From contig NC_020177.2 in NCBI RefSeq assembly GCF_000224145.3, positions 5,291,375 through 5,355,374 of the forward strand: a stretch of DNA of 64,000 nt. The letters are read 5' to 3'. The translations under genes and the position numbers were made by a program. The DNA comes from Ciona intestinalis (Eukaryota; Chordata; Ascidiacea; Phlebobranchia; Cionidae). Below are positions 36,003 to 47,351 of the stretch, in pieces (position 1 is the first letter of the stretch; each line of letters opens with the position of its first letter). The notes below the pieces were generated by a model that did no database searches, was not told where the DNA came from, and saw only the letters and a program-made list of their open reading frames with translations.

Positions 36003-36592
36003 ACATTGTTAGTGATAATCGTATCTACTATGACTTCACAATATTAGCGTTGAATTATTTTCTAGAATATCAAAAAATTATCAGATTTCTATGAATACTA
36101 ATTTACACTGAGTCGACCTTATGTCACAATGGGGGATTGTGTTACATTGTATTGTGTAACAATGCTTATTATCGGGTAATAAACAACTATCCAAGAAAGG
36201 CGACTACTGATCTTTGGAAGCGGCAAAGACAATTACGATTGTTGTGTCATTAGTAACATTGTCTGGCAGTTTGTTTGCAGATATAGGTTATTATGATGTC
36301 ATAAGTTAGAACCATAATTGCAATTGATGAAAAATTTGGAAAATCTTTTAAGTTTTGCAAGTTTTTGATGCAGCAGTTTATAGTTAAGTTGTTCATATCT
36401 TTTATCAGATTTTTATGTGAAATTTATTGGATATCTATGTGAATTATATCAACTTATTTGAAATTTTGAATAATGCTAAAGTTTTGTAAATTTGCTGTGT
36501 CACATTTTTACATTTATCCGTTAAGATATCCATGTCAGTTATATTGGATATCTATGTGAAATATATATGATCTCTATGTGATAAATATCGAG
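36003..36592. other. Spacer, no gene seen
   Basis: MRPS23 3' flank with AATAAA near 36177. Two diverged copies of GGATATCTATGTGAA-like text lie near 36428 and 36546. The promoter of the next gene should be here, but no clear element is seen. Confidence 0.5.
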
Positions 36593-39500
36593 ATGTTTTC
36601 CGATTGTTTTGGAAAGAAAAGTCATGGGGTTTCGACCTCGGATAAAATCACTGAAGTTGCCTCCACTTCTAAAGTGGGGGGGAAGGTGGGTCGTGGTATA
36701 ACTATTGTGTATTTACTGCTGCATGTTTATTACCGTTGTATTAAAATGTTCACATTCTGCATTTAAAGTTTTTTATACACCATATTGTTCATTTACTGTT
36801 ACATTCTTTATAAGCTAGGTATCATTAACAGAAATCTTTTGTTTAACTGTTATTAAAACTTGTGATAAAAGGATTTAAATATTCATCCGCCCACATTGAT
36901 CTTAAGTTTAAAACTTGTAGCTAAAAATAAAACCTCATTCAATGCTTTGCAACATGCTTTTTAACTGACATTCTGTCCCACAGTTTTATCCGTAGTGTTT
37001 TAACAACTGTTGTTTTGCTGTTGATTTCCTTCTCTTCGTTCTTTGAAGAATATTATCTCCGTTTCAATGAGATAATTAAAAATTATGTTTTGTCCAACCT
37101 CTAGTGTTTGATTGAACCTCTGGAGGAAGATCTGCTCCGAGGAGGAAAGAGCAAATCGATCCGGATGTTGGAGAGAGCGATCCTCGCCGCAAGGAAGAGC
37201 GGTCTCCTTTCGGAGTCCGTTGTTTATGCTGAAGAACAAAGAAGGTAATGTGATGTCATAATGTAATGTGTGACATGATAGTGTGATGCTGTGGCCCAAC
37301 TGCTGTGTATTATATGTCAACACTGCTAAAACATTGTGGGCGTATATGACCCAGTGGTCACTAATTGGTTGTCCAGACTGTCAGCCATACATAAAAAAAT
37401 TCACCTACAAAGTTACATACGTGGTAACTCGTAAGCAGGCACTTAGGGTATGAAACCGAATGTTATAACGACTGTCCTTTTTGGCCATGCAGGGATAAAT
37501 ATTCATTCAATCTCATCTTCTTCCTCCCAGATTACTCCAGTGGAAGATAGTAACCTCCCGACTCTCCAAATCCACCGCATCCATAAATGAGGATCGGATC
37601 AGATCAGGGATCGTGGAGTTCAAGAAGTTCAACCTCCAGGATGAGGATGGAGTTCTAGGAAGAGCAGAGAAGATCTTAGAATTTATCCAAGTAAATATTT
37701 TGTAATTAAGATCTGCGATGCCCATTATAGTGTGATTTGTTTGGGGTAATAAGCTTATATTCGGGGCCTTGCTAAACATGGTGGGGCAAGATGGGATACC
37801 GTTAGCACATATTATCCCATATTATCGAATCAGGTCCTTAATAATTAACAACGCACTTTTACAGTCCTGTATATATTCCTTCTTTACTTCCAAATATGAC
37901 GATAAATAGAAAAAAACATGGACCATCTTACCCCAACCTACGATATTTCCATAAATTAAATCTTGAATCTCCTTGAGGTCCGGAAAATGTTGAAAGTTGC
38001 GATTGTTCGTCAAAACATTGAGGATCTCCATCTTGCTCTTCATCATTGTGAGGATTGGATCAACAAGGATGAAGATGTTGGGGATGAAGTCCGCTCTACG
38101 CTCCTGGATGCGAGGGAGGAGGCAAGATCAGTGATCCGGATGTTAGAAGAAGAGCAGATGATGATAAAAAGGAACCCCAACTTTCCTAAAGAGGTGAGGA
38201 GGAAGTTCTTCTGTTTGTTGGAATAAAAGTTTTTTATTTGTCTTATGAATGAATCTAAAATATTTGATAAGTCATATTTTTTGCCAAACTTTGTCTGTAC
38301 GTACTGATGGTTCTCAATATTAGTTTGATGCTCCATTAATTAGTGTATAATTTACTGTATTGTTGAATGAATGTATGTAACTAATTCATCCTCACATGTA
38401 GGTATTATAACACAAAGCATAACATCCAAATAATGCACTAAGTTTAAAAATAATTGTAAACATGGTTTTATAAGTCCAGTGCATATCTCCTTGATAAATC
38501 GTTCTTTAATATATTGAATAAACAGGGTTGTGTTACTATCATTAATCAATAGCTTTGTTTGAACAATTGATTCTTGAAAAGGCATTGTTTGATCACTATC
38601 CATCCATTGTTACATCATCATAGAGTTACAATGGTAATTGTTTCTTAACAATGAAGCTATTGTTTTTAAGAACCTGGGAAAGATTTAAATTTCATCGCCG
38701 GGTTTTAAATCGAAGTAACTTTGTTGTTTTAACGTTTAAAGAACACGGCAACTGTTTAATTCTTTGAGATAATATTGCATGCAATGTTGTTTTTTTTAAA
38801 TTACATGTTTGTTTTTTTTCTAAATTAAATATAAGTCACTTGTGTGTGTTCACCACTTACCACATATGTAACTTTGTGGGTGATTATTTTATGTATGGCT
38901 GACAATTTAGACAACCCATTAGTGACCACTGGGTTGGGCTGGGTTGGAGAAATTGCAATTAAGTGTCATGCCTAAGGACACACATGCCCACAATGTTACC
39001 ACCACAATAATGATCTTCTAGGAACTTGTGGCAGCGATTGATGCGAGGAACATCCGGATGTTGGAGACATCAATAAGAAGATGGGAGCGTCTTCAACTTG
39101 ATCCCGATGCATCAGATTATAGATGCGGTCTTCGGTGAGTGGGGACGGTGGTTTAACTTAAAGTAATGAGTGTAACTTAATATCCTCGCATGATGGGACA
39201 ATGGCGGTTGTTATAACATGGATGTTCTGTTTTATACACCTCATGCCCGCTTACAAGTTACCACGTATGTAACTTTGTCAGCAATAGTTGCATGATATTG
39301 GTCTTGGTCCTATTTTAATATCTATGTTCCACAGTGTCCTTGGGCAATTGATTGAGCTTCAACGCTTGGTTGCCGTGCAAGGGTTGGAAGAAGGGTTGAA
39401 GGAGAGGGATGGGGGGAAGGTTAAAGAGAATATTCAACTTGGAAAGGTGGGGTATGGTTGTGTAACACAGCTTAATTTATCTTTTTTCTTTTCTTGTAAG

Positions 39501-42500
39501 GATACGGCCTACGGGTTTAAGTCGAAATTTTGCCACCGTTGTGGGCGTGTGTCATGGCAAGCCACTTAAAGCAGTCACTAATAGGTTGTTTAATTAGTAA
39601 CTATTTCTGGAAACAGTTTCATACATATTTCGTTTTCTTATACTTGTTGTATTTGTGTTACAGGAAGCAGGTTTACCTTCAAAAGTTTTGGATTTCTATG
39701 CTGATAAAGTTTTGCCTGTGATGTCATCATTGCGACCGGCGATGCGTGACCTTGTTTTGCTGATTCAGCAAAAAAACTTTAAGGATTTGGTTGAAAAAGT
39801 TGCTGTGTATGCAAAGTTGGAAAGTTCTCTCAATGATGATGTCATAGTTAATGATGTCATCAAGTGTGATGTCATCAGAAATCCAAGCCTAGATTATGAG
39901 TATGATGATGTCATCGAAAATGCAAAAGCGGGAATGACATCATTCAACAAAGAAGTCCGAGACGTGATGACATCATCAAAACAAATCGCCCAAGCATATT
40001 CGCTGAAGCATGAAGCACAGGAAGCCATGCGGAACCAACTGATTAAGTTTAACGAGGAATTGTTGAAGATAGCGGAGGAATATTCATCCAATCTTCCGGA
40101 CCCTTTAGGGAACAGAGCATCACCCAGAGAAGATCTGATTCGGGATTTGAATCCCTTCCTCCAGGAGCATGAGGGATCACTTGGGAGGATGATTGATGCG
40201 GTAAGATCTTCCCAACGATCCTTCGATGTTTGCAGGAAGCAAAACGAAGGTCGGATCTCAGGACGAAGGGCCTCGTGCACGGGAGCGCTTGATCTTGGTG
40301 ATCTGAACATCCTTAATGAAGGAGAAGCAATCCTTGGGGTTATAAGGAGGTGCGTTGATGTTTCCTCCGCTGAGAAGTCTCTCTCGCTCTTCCATGATGC
40401 TCCTTCAAGTCCTCGGGATATCTCGGAGGTTGGGAACGCATTAGGACACATTGAGAGGAGCTTGGAGATCCTCACAACATCCGAGTTGTATAAATCCTCC
40501 GACGATCTGTTTATTGATCTTTGTTATAATAGACCTCCAGAAGCGGACATGCTGAGAATAAATCGGGAGGAAGATGATCTTCTTAACCAAATCCTCGCAT
40601 CCCTGGAAGTCATCTTCCCGATTAAAGTCATCCTGAAGATGAAGAAGAGTGCCGAACTCCGGTTAGCCGAGCTGAGACTTCATTTTGCGGACTTGGAGGC
40701 GGAGAGTAACAGTGTAAGGTACGAGCTGGGTGTCGCGATAAACTCCGGATCGGAGTCGGATATTATGAGAGCGCTCAAGTCATCCGCTGGTCGTCTGCAT
40801 CCACACGATGTCACTGTTCGTGAGGCGGAAGAGAAACTCGCACATATTCGGAGTGAGAAACAAAAATGTCGTGAAACACTGCTGCGGGCAACACTGGAGA
40901 AAAGTAAGGATGGGTTGGAGGCGGCGCTGCTTAGAGCAGATGAGATCTATGTTGCTCCCTGTGAGGTGGTGGTGGTGAACGCGCAGAGGGAATTAATGAA
41001 AATAAAGTTCGATCTAAAGAGGAAAAAAGAAGCTCTTGGAAGACTTACTGATGCTGTGGAATCAAAAGATGCGGATACGGTGAGATCAGCGCTCTCGCAT
41101 GCTAATGTTTGTCAAGTATTCCTGAATGATCCGGTGATGGTTGCAGCACGAAGGGTGCTGGATGGGGTAGAAGAGAAAAAGAAGAAGAAGGCAAAAGAGG
41201 TTGGTGATGAAATGAAGAGAATTGAAGAAGAAGTGTCAAGGAATCTTGAAAATTCAAAGTTTTTGTTAAAAAAATGTAAATTCCCGCAATCGAAATTGTT
41301 TTTATCGAAGTTTCTCCTAAAGAATGGAGCTGGGTCAGATTTTAGTCAAATATTAATCGAGGGAATGTCGGAATATCTGGAGGCTGTTGCTCGTGATGTA
41401 GAGGAGGGGAGGATTACTAAGAGAGTCTATGAAGACCTCCGGGGTGCTCTGGAGGATGTGGGGAAGATCGGAGTTCCTCCGGATGTTGTGAGGAGAGCTG
41501 AGGGAGCGCTGATGAAGATCAACGAGAAGCGAGCGAAGATGGTGAGTCTGAGGAGCAAGTTGGAGGTTGCGGTCGCATCGGACTCTTTGGAGGATCTCGC
41601 ATCAATCATTGTCAGTGCGGAGGCATCAGGTGTGTTGGATTTCGATGTCGATGATAAAGTTGATGAGGGGTATGAGCTTCTTGCAAGGGCGAGGGAAAAG
41701 TTTGCATTTCTGAAGGCGGAGAGGAGGTGGGAGGGGGAGGAGAAGATGAAGAGGAGAGTTTCCTCTGCTAGGAAGAGTTTGAAGAGAGCGATGATGAATG
41801 AGAAGGAGCCGGGAAGTCTTCGGGAGGCGGTAGAGGTCTTCAGGATGGTTTGCCAGCCATTAGAGGGGGGTAAAGAGGGAGAAGTGGAGAGGGTTGATGT
41901 TGTGAATGAAATTAAAGACAAAAATGATCAAAATAAACCAAGAAATGGATTAATCCACAGAGCAAAGACACCATCGCTCAGGTTGAAACAAATTGAGTCA
42001 AATGTCCGATATTTTCCACAAATTTCCGAAAAAGAACCGAAAAAAAGGATGAAGAGGCCAGCGACTGCGATCTCTAGGATTAAAACCCCGTCTCCTCCGC
42101 TCCCAAGGATTGTCTGGGGAGGAGAGAGGAACCTCCAGCTCCTGAGGAAAGCTGAGAAGAACCTGAGGAGGTTGGAGGAGGAGGAGCAGGAGAGAATGGT
42201 GGAGGAGGAGAGTAAAGTGATGTGGAGGAAGATGAAGATCAACTTGGAGGAGAATCTGAGAGTTTCGATGAAGTTTGGAGATAGGTGGGTTGTGGGTGTT
42301 ATAACTATGTATTTTATAAGATGCAGTATATTCATATGTAATTTAATGTTGGTTCAGAGATTCGTAGGAACACATGTGAAAAACTTACATTTGTTAAATT
42401 GGCAAGGCTGTTATACCCTGCTTGGTGTTTATGACATCTTATCTGGCCCCGTGGCTCAGTAGTTGACGCAACTGCCTCCAGTCCAGAGGTTATACTATTA

Positions 42501-44266
42501 ACATCAAGTGTAATATTCCCTTCGTTATTAAAAGCTCTAATCATAGAAGAAGTATATTGTTTGGCCCTACTTATTTTATCTCTTCTAATATTTAAATAGG
42601 ATTATTTCCACAGAGCTGACATGTGGCGAGCAGTGCATGAGTTCACTCGTTACATTGGTGAGGAATCATTAAATCAAAATGAACTTAAGCTTTTAAACGA
42701 AGCTCGGACAAACTTAAAACTTGTCACAATCGAACAATATAAAGAAAATCTCACCAATGCTATTAAACAGCGGAACATAGATATCTTGGAAAATATTTTA
42801 TACCAGGTAACATAGATATATTGTTTCTACTTTCTAGACTCCACTGGGGCAGTTTATAGGCACTTAATAATAGAGATTCTGTTCTATATGGGTAAGGTCT
42901 TTATGGAGGTGCACATAAGACCTGAGATGTAGGTATATTACCCCAGTACCTAAGGTGCTACCATCTAGACCCCATTACCTCAACACCCACAGTGCTACCA
43001 TCACAACAATAATCTTCCTTTAGATCGAAAATGAATCCGAAGAATTTCTTCCGAACCAAAACCTCGACAATAAGTTCTATGCCGATGTCACGAAAGGGCA
43101 CCAAGTGCTTTCCCATCTCTGCCAGTTAAAGAAGTTCCGAACAGCCGTGATGTGCATGACACGCTCTCTAGTGTCCGAAATAACCAGCTACCCTTCACCA
43201 CCGGGTGCCGTTAGAGCAGTCATGGCCGCAACCTATCTTTTATTAGGGGAGGATGAAAAAACTATTAAAGTAAGATGATGTGTCTATGTTTGGTTGTATT
43301 TACAGTAAGCATGGGAGTGGAAAGCATGTTCCTACTCACTAGGGCATAACTTGACTGTTGGTATAATCGGTAACACCCTTGGTAGTGGACCAACTCTGGC
43401 ATAAATCGCTGTTTTATTGGTAGTGGACCAACTCATAAAAAAGTATTTGTTTTATGGAATGGGGTGTAAGTGACAACCCTACCCCCATATATAATAGAAT
43501 GTGCATATACAATGTTGGGGCAATGGGCCAACTCCCTAAATCCCAGGTCCCATGGCGTGCTTCACTGTAGGACCTCACCCATATAGAATAAAACATAACT
43601 TCACCAGCCCTCCCTTCTACTCCACAGTCGTGGTCATCCTTACATAGCTTGATGGGGAAGCTCGGTCGAGAATCGCTGACTCGCCGTGTTGCTCATTGTG
43701 ACTCAACAAATATTTCGCTACAAGTTGCCCAGAAATCATGGGCGTTAGTTTCCGATTTAAACTTTGATAAAGTGAAAGCCACCAACCCTGGAGCGAGCAC
43801 CTTTTATGCGTGGGTGAGTCATTATTACTTTATATGAGATGTAGTATGTATGAGTTCATGTCATGTAGAAACAAAAACAGAAAATTGATTCATAATGTCA
43901 TAATTTAAAGAACTGTTTCAAGTCTAAATCTCACCCATATAAATGCACATATATGATGTTGGGGTAACGGGCCAACTCTGGTCTAAACCCCAGGTCCCAT
44001 GGCATCACAGGAGGACCTCACAAATATTTATTATGGCATAGGTGACATGCATGGTGAATGAAATATACAGTCGAAACGGAATCGAAATTCCGACCAATGA
44101 GAAAAAGACTCTGCCTCGAAGATTCCCTTCGAGAAAAATGACAAAAAAACTGAACACGGAGTTTTGGCAGCGCATAGCACGGCCCCATAAACCACTTGAA
44201 AATAGAAATAACATAAATCGCAAAAGTAAACGGGTTTTGAAACGACCAAGAACTGCCTGCATATAA
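36593..44266 (+). CDS. Helical-repeat protein with a C-terminal dynein-MTBD-like module
   Basis: No gene name is known to me. Exons 36593-36685, 37105-37244, 37531-37690, 37978-38193, 39022-39134, 39335-39446, 39664-42284, 42614-42806, 43024-43269, 43628-43813 and 44042-44266 are phase-consistent and give about 1434 residues. Residues 32-1000 are charged alpha-helical hairpins; units such as RNIRMLETSIRRWERL, IRMLERAILAARKSG and VRKMLKVAIVRQNIEDL recur. About residues 1265-1370 resemble the microtubule-binding domain at the dynein stalk tip: EITSYPSPPGAVRAVMAA, YLLLGEDEKTIKSW, then NFDKVKATNPGASTFYAW and VTCMVNEIYS, as in dynein SM.NPP..V......LLG...W and S.AC..MV.WA.A...Y. No AAA motor is present. 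A very basic tail follows. The true start may lie further upstream. A microtubule-binding or axonemal role is inference. Confidence 0.75.
37385..37490 (-). repeat. Dispersed repeat family A, reverse copy
   Basis: An intronic copy with TTACATACGTGGTAACTCGT and AAGCAGGCACTTAGGGTATG signatures. A forward copy is at about 39170-39280 in the same gene. Confidence 0.6.
37779..37946. mobile_element. Palindromic MITE, intronic copy
   Basis: GGTGGGGCAAGATGGGATAC at the left and GACCATCTTACCCCAACCTA at the right. It directly precedes the exon at 37978, so its right end may supply part of the splice-acceptor region. Confidence 0.75.
42837..42990. repeat. Family B variant copy
   Basis: Matches 13430-13570 through CACTTAATAATAGAGATTCT and ACCTGAGATGTAGGT. 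Two further B copies lie at about 43375-43590 and 43915-44030. Confidence 0.6.
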
Positions 44267-44673
44267 CATGTTTATGTTTCTAAATCTTATTTTTTGTAAA
44301 TTATTACAATTTTTTTTACTTGACTATTTGATCATATTAATGCAAAATATTATTTCTACTAAATGCATTGGTAGCATTAAAGCTGACAGTGAGCATGGGG
44401 TAACCTAACATGACAGTTACAAATGAAAGATAACAAAATGATTTTTTATTTCTTGCTGTACTAATCTCAAATCAGCTGCACACACGATAAACACAATGAC
44501 ACAAAAGAAATAACAATACGTTTTCTTTGGCAAAACAAAACAGATTATTTCACCACAAACAAAATCTACGCAGTAAGTTTTAGTCGGGTTACAAAAAAAT
44601 CGGACTTAGTCGGAGACTAGATTGGACAGTTCACTAACATCAGCGTTACAGAGTATTAGTTGCAATAGATGGG
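44267..44673. other. Convergent 3' spacer
   Basis: 3' ends of the MTBD-like gene (+) and the tyrosinase-like gene (-) meet here. AT-rich, and no separate gene is seen. Confidence 0.6.
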
Positions 44674-47351
44674 TTAGGTCGTGCACCCTTTTATGGTCAT
44701 GAGGGGTTGATTGGGTTTATCACCCACGGTAATCCCCATGTGCGAGAAATAGGGGATGCTCTTCCCATAATATTTACTTTTGTAACTCTGCTTTAAATCT
44801 TTGAGAAGAAGTTTCCAATCTCTTCTAGCAAGATCAAACGTGTCGTACTTATACCCAAACAATTCTTGGTAATAATAAGAATTGCCGACGGTCCACGAGT
44901 CTTTGTTTAACGTGACGTAACTTGGGTTCATTGAAGCGTTACAAAACGGGGACATCGGCCAATCCCATGACCCAGAAACATCTGGCTGTTTGTTGAAATC
45001 AAAGAAATCATCTTTCTAAAATAAAAACAAATTTCAGACAAAAATAACATGCAAAGCTTGTTGAGTCCAACTCATTAATTTAGATATAACTCGACAGTGA
45101 GCATGAGGTATATGAATACACCATGTGTATCTGGTGTATAAGAATACACCCATGTTATAACTCAACAGTGAGCATTAGGTGTATGAATACACCATGTGTA
45201 TCTGGTGTATAAGAATACACCCATGTTATAACTCAACAGTGAGCATTAGGTGTATTAATACATCATGTGTGTCTGGTGTATAAGAACACAGCCATGATAT
45301 TACATTACAAGATAAATAAATAACATCTTACCAACCTTGTAAGGATCCAAAAAACTATCTTTTGTCCAATCTTGTGTTCCTAAAACTTGCCTTAGTTTTT
45401 GGTACAAAGCATACACCCTATCTATTTGGCTGTGGTGCAAGAAGAATGTTGGATCGAAGCAAGAGTATTCGGTAGTGAGCATGCTGTAGGTACAGTTAAT
45501 ACCAGTACCTTTATCAACGCACATACAGTTGTGGATCTGGAAGTTTATTCTTTTAATATCATGAACTACACTTTATTCTATGCAGGAAAAGTTTTATAGC
45601 AAGGCATGTGATAGGATTTAAGACAAAGTTAGACCATTACTCCAACAACTTTATGAACTAATTATAAAGTTTAAAAATTAAAAAAGAAATGAGTCAGTAA
45701 AGTTGAATGGAAATACTCAGAGCAAGATATTATCCCCGACGAACAATTGAACAATGAATATTTATACTGACCTGAGAATGAGAACGAAACTCAGTCATAT
45801 CAAACATTTTATAACTTGGCATGTTAACAGCTTGTATGAGGTTCTTGAGCATCAAGTCATGAATAAGGTAGCCAGCTTTTTTAACCGACCGATAGTTATA
45901 TCTGAAAACATAAAGATTATCCACATCTACACTAACATGCTGAACAGCGCTGGGTGTAGCCTACTGGTTAATAATTGGAAAAAATGGCAAATTAAAGTAT
46001 GAGGCTCAATTGTTTGTTCCTTTCTTTACACCGAGCAAGCTACACTGTAGTGTAAACGGCGTAAACGTCAATTAAAAAAACAACTAAGGAAAAATATCTA
46101 CATTGAACAATGCTGGGTGAAGACAATTTTTACTTAAAATAGTAAAACTTACAGTGTTTTATTGTTAACTGGTGCGTGACTCGGTATATAAGTTCTGTAA
46201 AATGGATTGGGAACATATTTCTTCAATATGGGATCATAAATGGTTGGGTTCTTCACTAAATCTGGAAGTCCTTTGTAAATAGGATCCGTCCAATCCCAGT
46301 AAGGAATTCCAAGCGTTTTGTTTTTCATGTGACGAGATAAACCTGAAAATAACAAACAATTCTTATCAATATCATATAAAACACAATGTATAACTTACAT
46401 GCAGTACGACATGAAGCTACAATAAGCTTTGAACCCTGTACCCTTAACTTTGTTACCTACTCACCAAGTTCTAATTGCACCATGATCAGTCTATGCCATG
46501 GTAGAAACATAGGATGCTGATGCCAACTGCAATGACCATTTTTATGGCCTTTAATGCCATGTTTATACCATGGGCATTTATGAGGCCATCCATGCCATTT
46601 GACCGTGTTCTAAAACCAAACAATATATCAGTACAACTAATACTCTTACACAAGCTGTTCACTATCACTTACAAGATATCCAAAGAGCGAATGATCTTGT
46701 TTAAATTTAGTGAATCCTTGAATGAAATCATGAAGTTCTTCATCAGTCAGATCCAAGAGGTTTTTACGAATTCGAAAATCTAAATGGTTGTTTAACAAGA
46801 TTGCTAACTACCAGTACAAACCAACATAACCAACTTACCACTGGTAACTTTTGAACACGATCTTGATTGGCTACCAGCACCCACACATCTATTATTCGCA
46901 GATCTTCCTAACTTGGTCTTACAAAGTCGTCCTCTGTGTTGCACCCCACCCCACTCAGATACAATGCATGAACTCCAACTTGACCATTCACCAAACCGGA
47001 CTAGAAACAGAAATTCGCTGTAAAAAGCAAACTAAATAAGTCGCAGCCAATCCCTCTATACCTCTTGTACACGACTCTCCATCGGTTGATAATATATAAC
47101 CTCGTCTACATGTACAACTACAACAACCTGTTTGAAGCGTCCATACCTTCCCATGTTGGCAACGTTGAAGGCAAGACTTTGAATCTGCATCAACAAAACC
47201 ACGTGGTGTAAAGCCCGCCAAAAACATAAAAATGCTATACTACCTGTACAATTGGGGTTCAAAATCGCTTTTACTTTTGTATCGAACTTGAGATCGCTAA
47301 AAGAGAAGATGTTTTCAGGTTTCGCGAAGTGTATCGTCGTGGGAAATTTTT
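44674..47351 (-). CDS. EGF-like / TSP1 / tyrosinase type-3 copper protein, first exon not found
   Basis: A secreted or surface protein of the tyrosinase / molluscan-hemocyanin superfamily, which oxidises phenols or binds O2 at a two-copper site. Exons 47351-47244, 47184-47062, 47000-46839, 46779-46673, 46609-46465, 46342-46153, 45901-45772, 45536-45336 and 45015-44674 give 501 residues plus a missing N-terminus. In order: an EGF-like segment (SCLQRCQHGKVW ... CCSCTCRRGY), a thrombospondin type-1 repeat (FGEWSSWSSC ... RGRLC ... RSC), then the copper domain. CuA histidines are in WHGWPHKC and WHQHPMFLPWHRLIM. CuB histidines are in HSQIHNC and TFFLHHSQIDRVY. LGIPYWDWTDPI and VPNPFYR are family hallmarks. 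All six copper ligands are present, so it should be active. The N-terminal exon with the signal peptide lies upstream of 47351 and was not identified. Confidence 0.87.
45085..45299. repeat. 72-bp tandem triplication in a tyrosinase-like intron
   Basis: Three units begin near 45085, 45157 and 45229. Each contains AATACACCATGTGTATCTGG and its near-palindromic partner. Intronic between the CuB exon and the last exon. Confidence 0.9.

Noticed and set aside
39894-42335. Several minus-strand open frames of 130-190 codons
   Set aside because: They are shadows of the strongly biased 2.6-kb exon on the plus strand and have serine-rich, low-complexity translations.
44005-44262. Three overlapping minus-strand frames
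   Set aside because: All are antisense to the last exon of the MTBD-like gene, which has a matching phase and stop.
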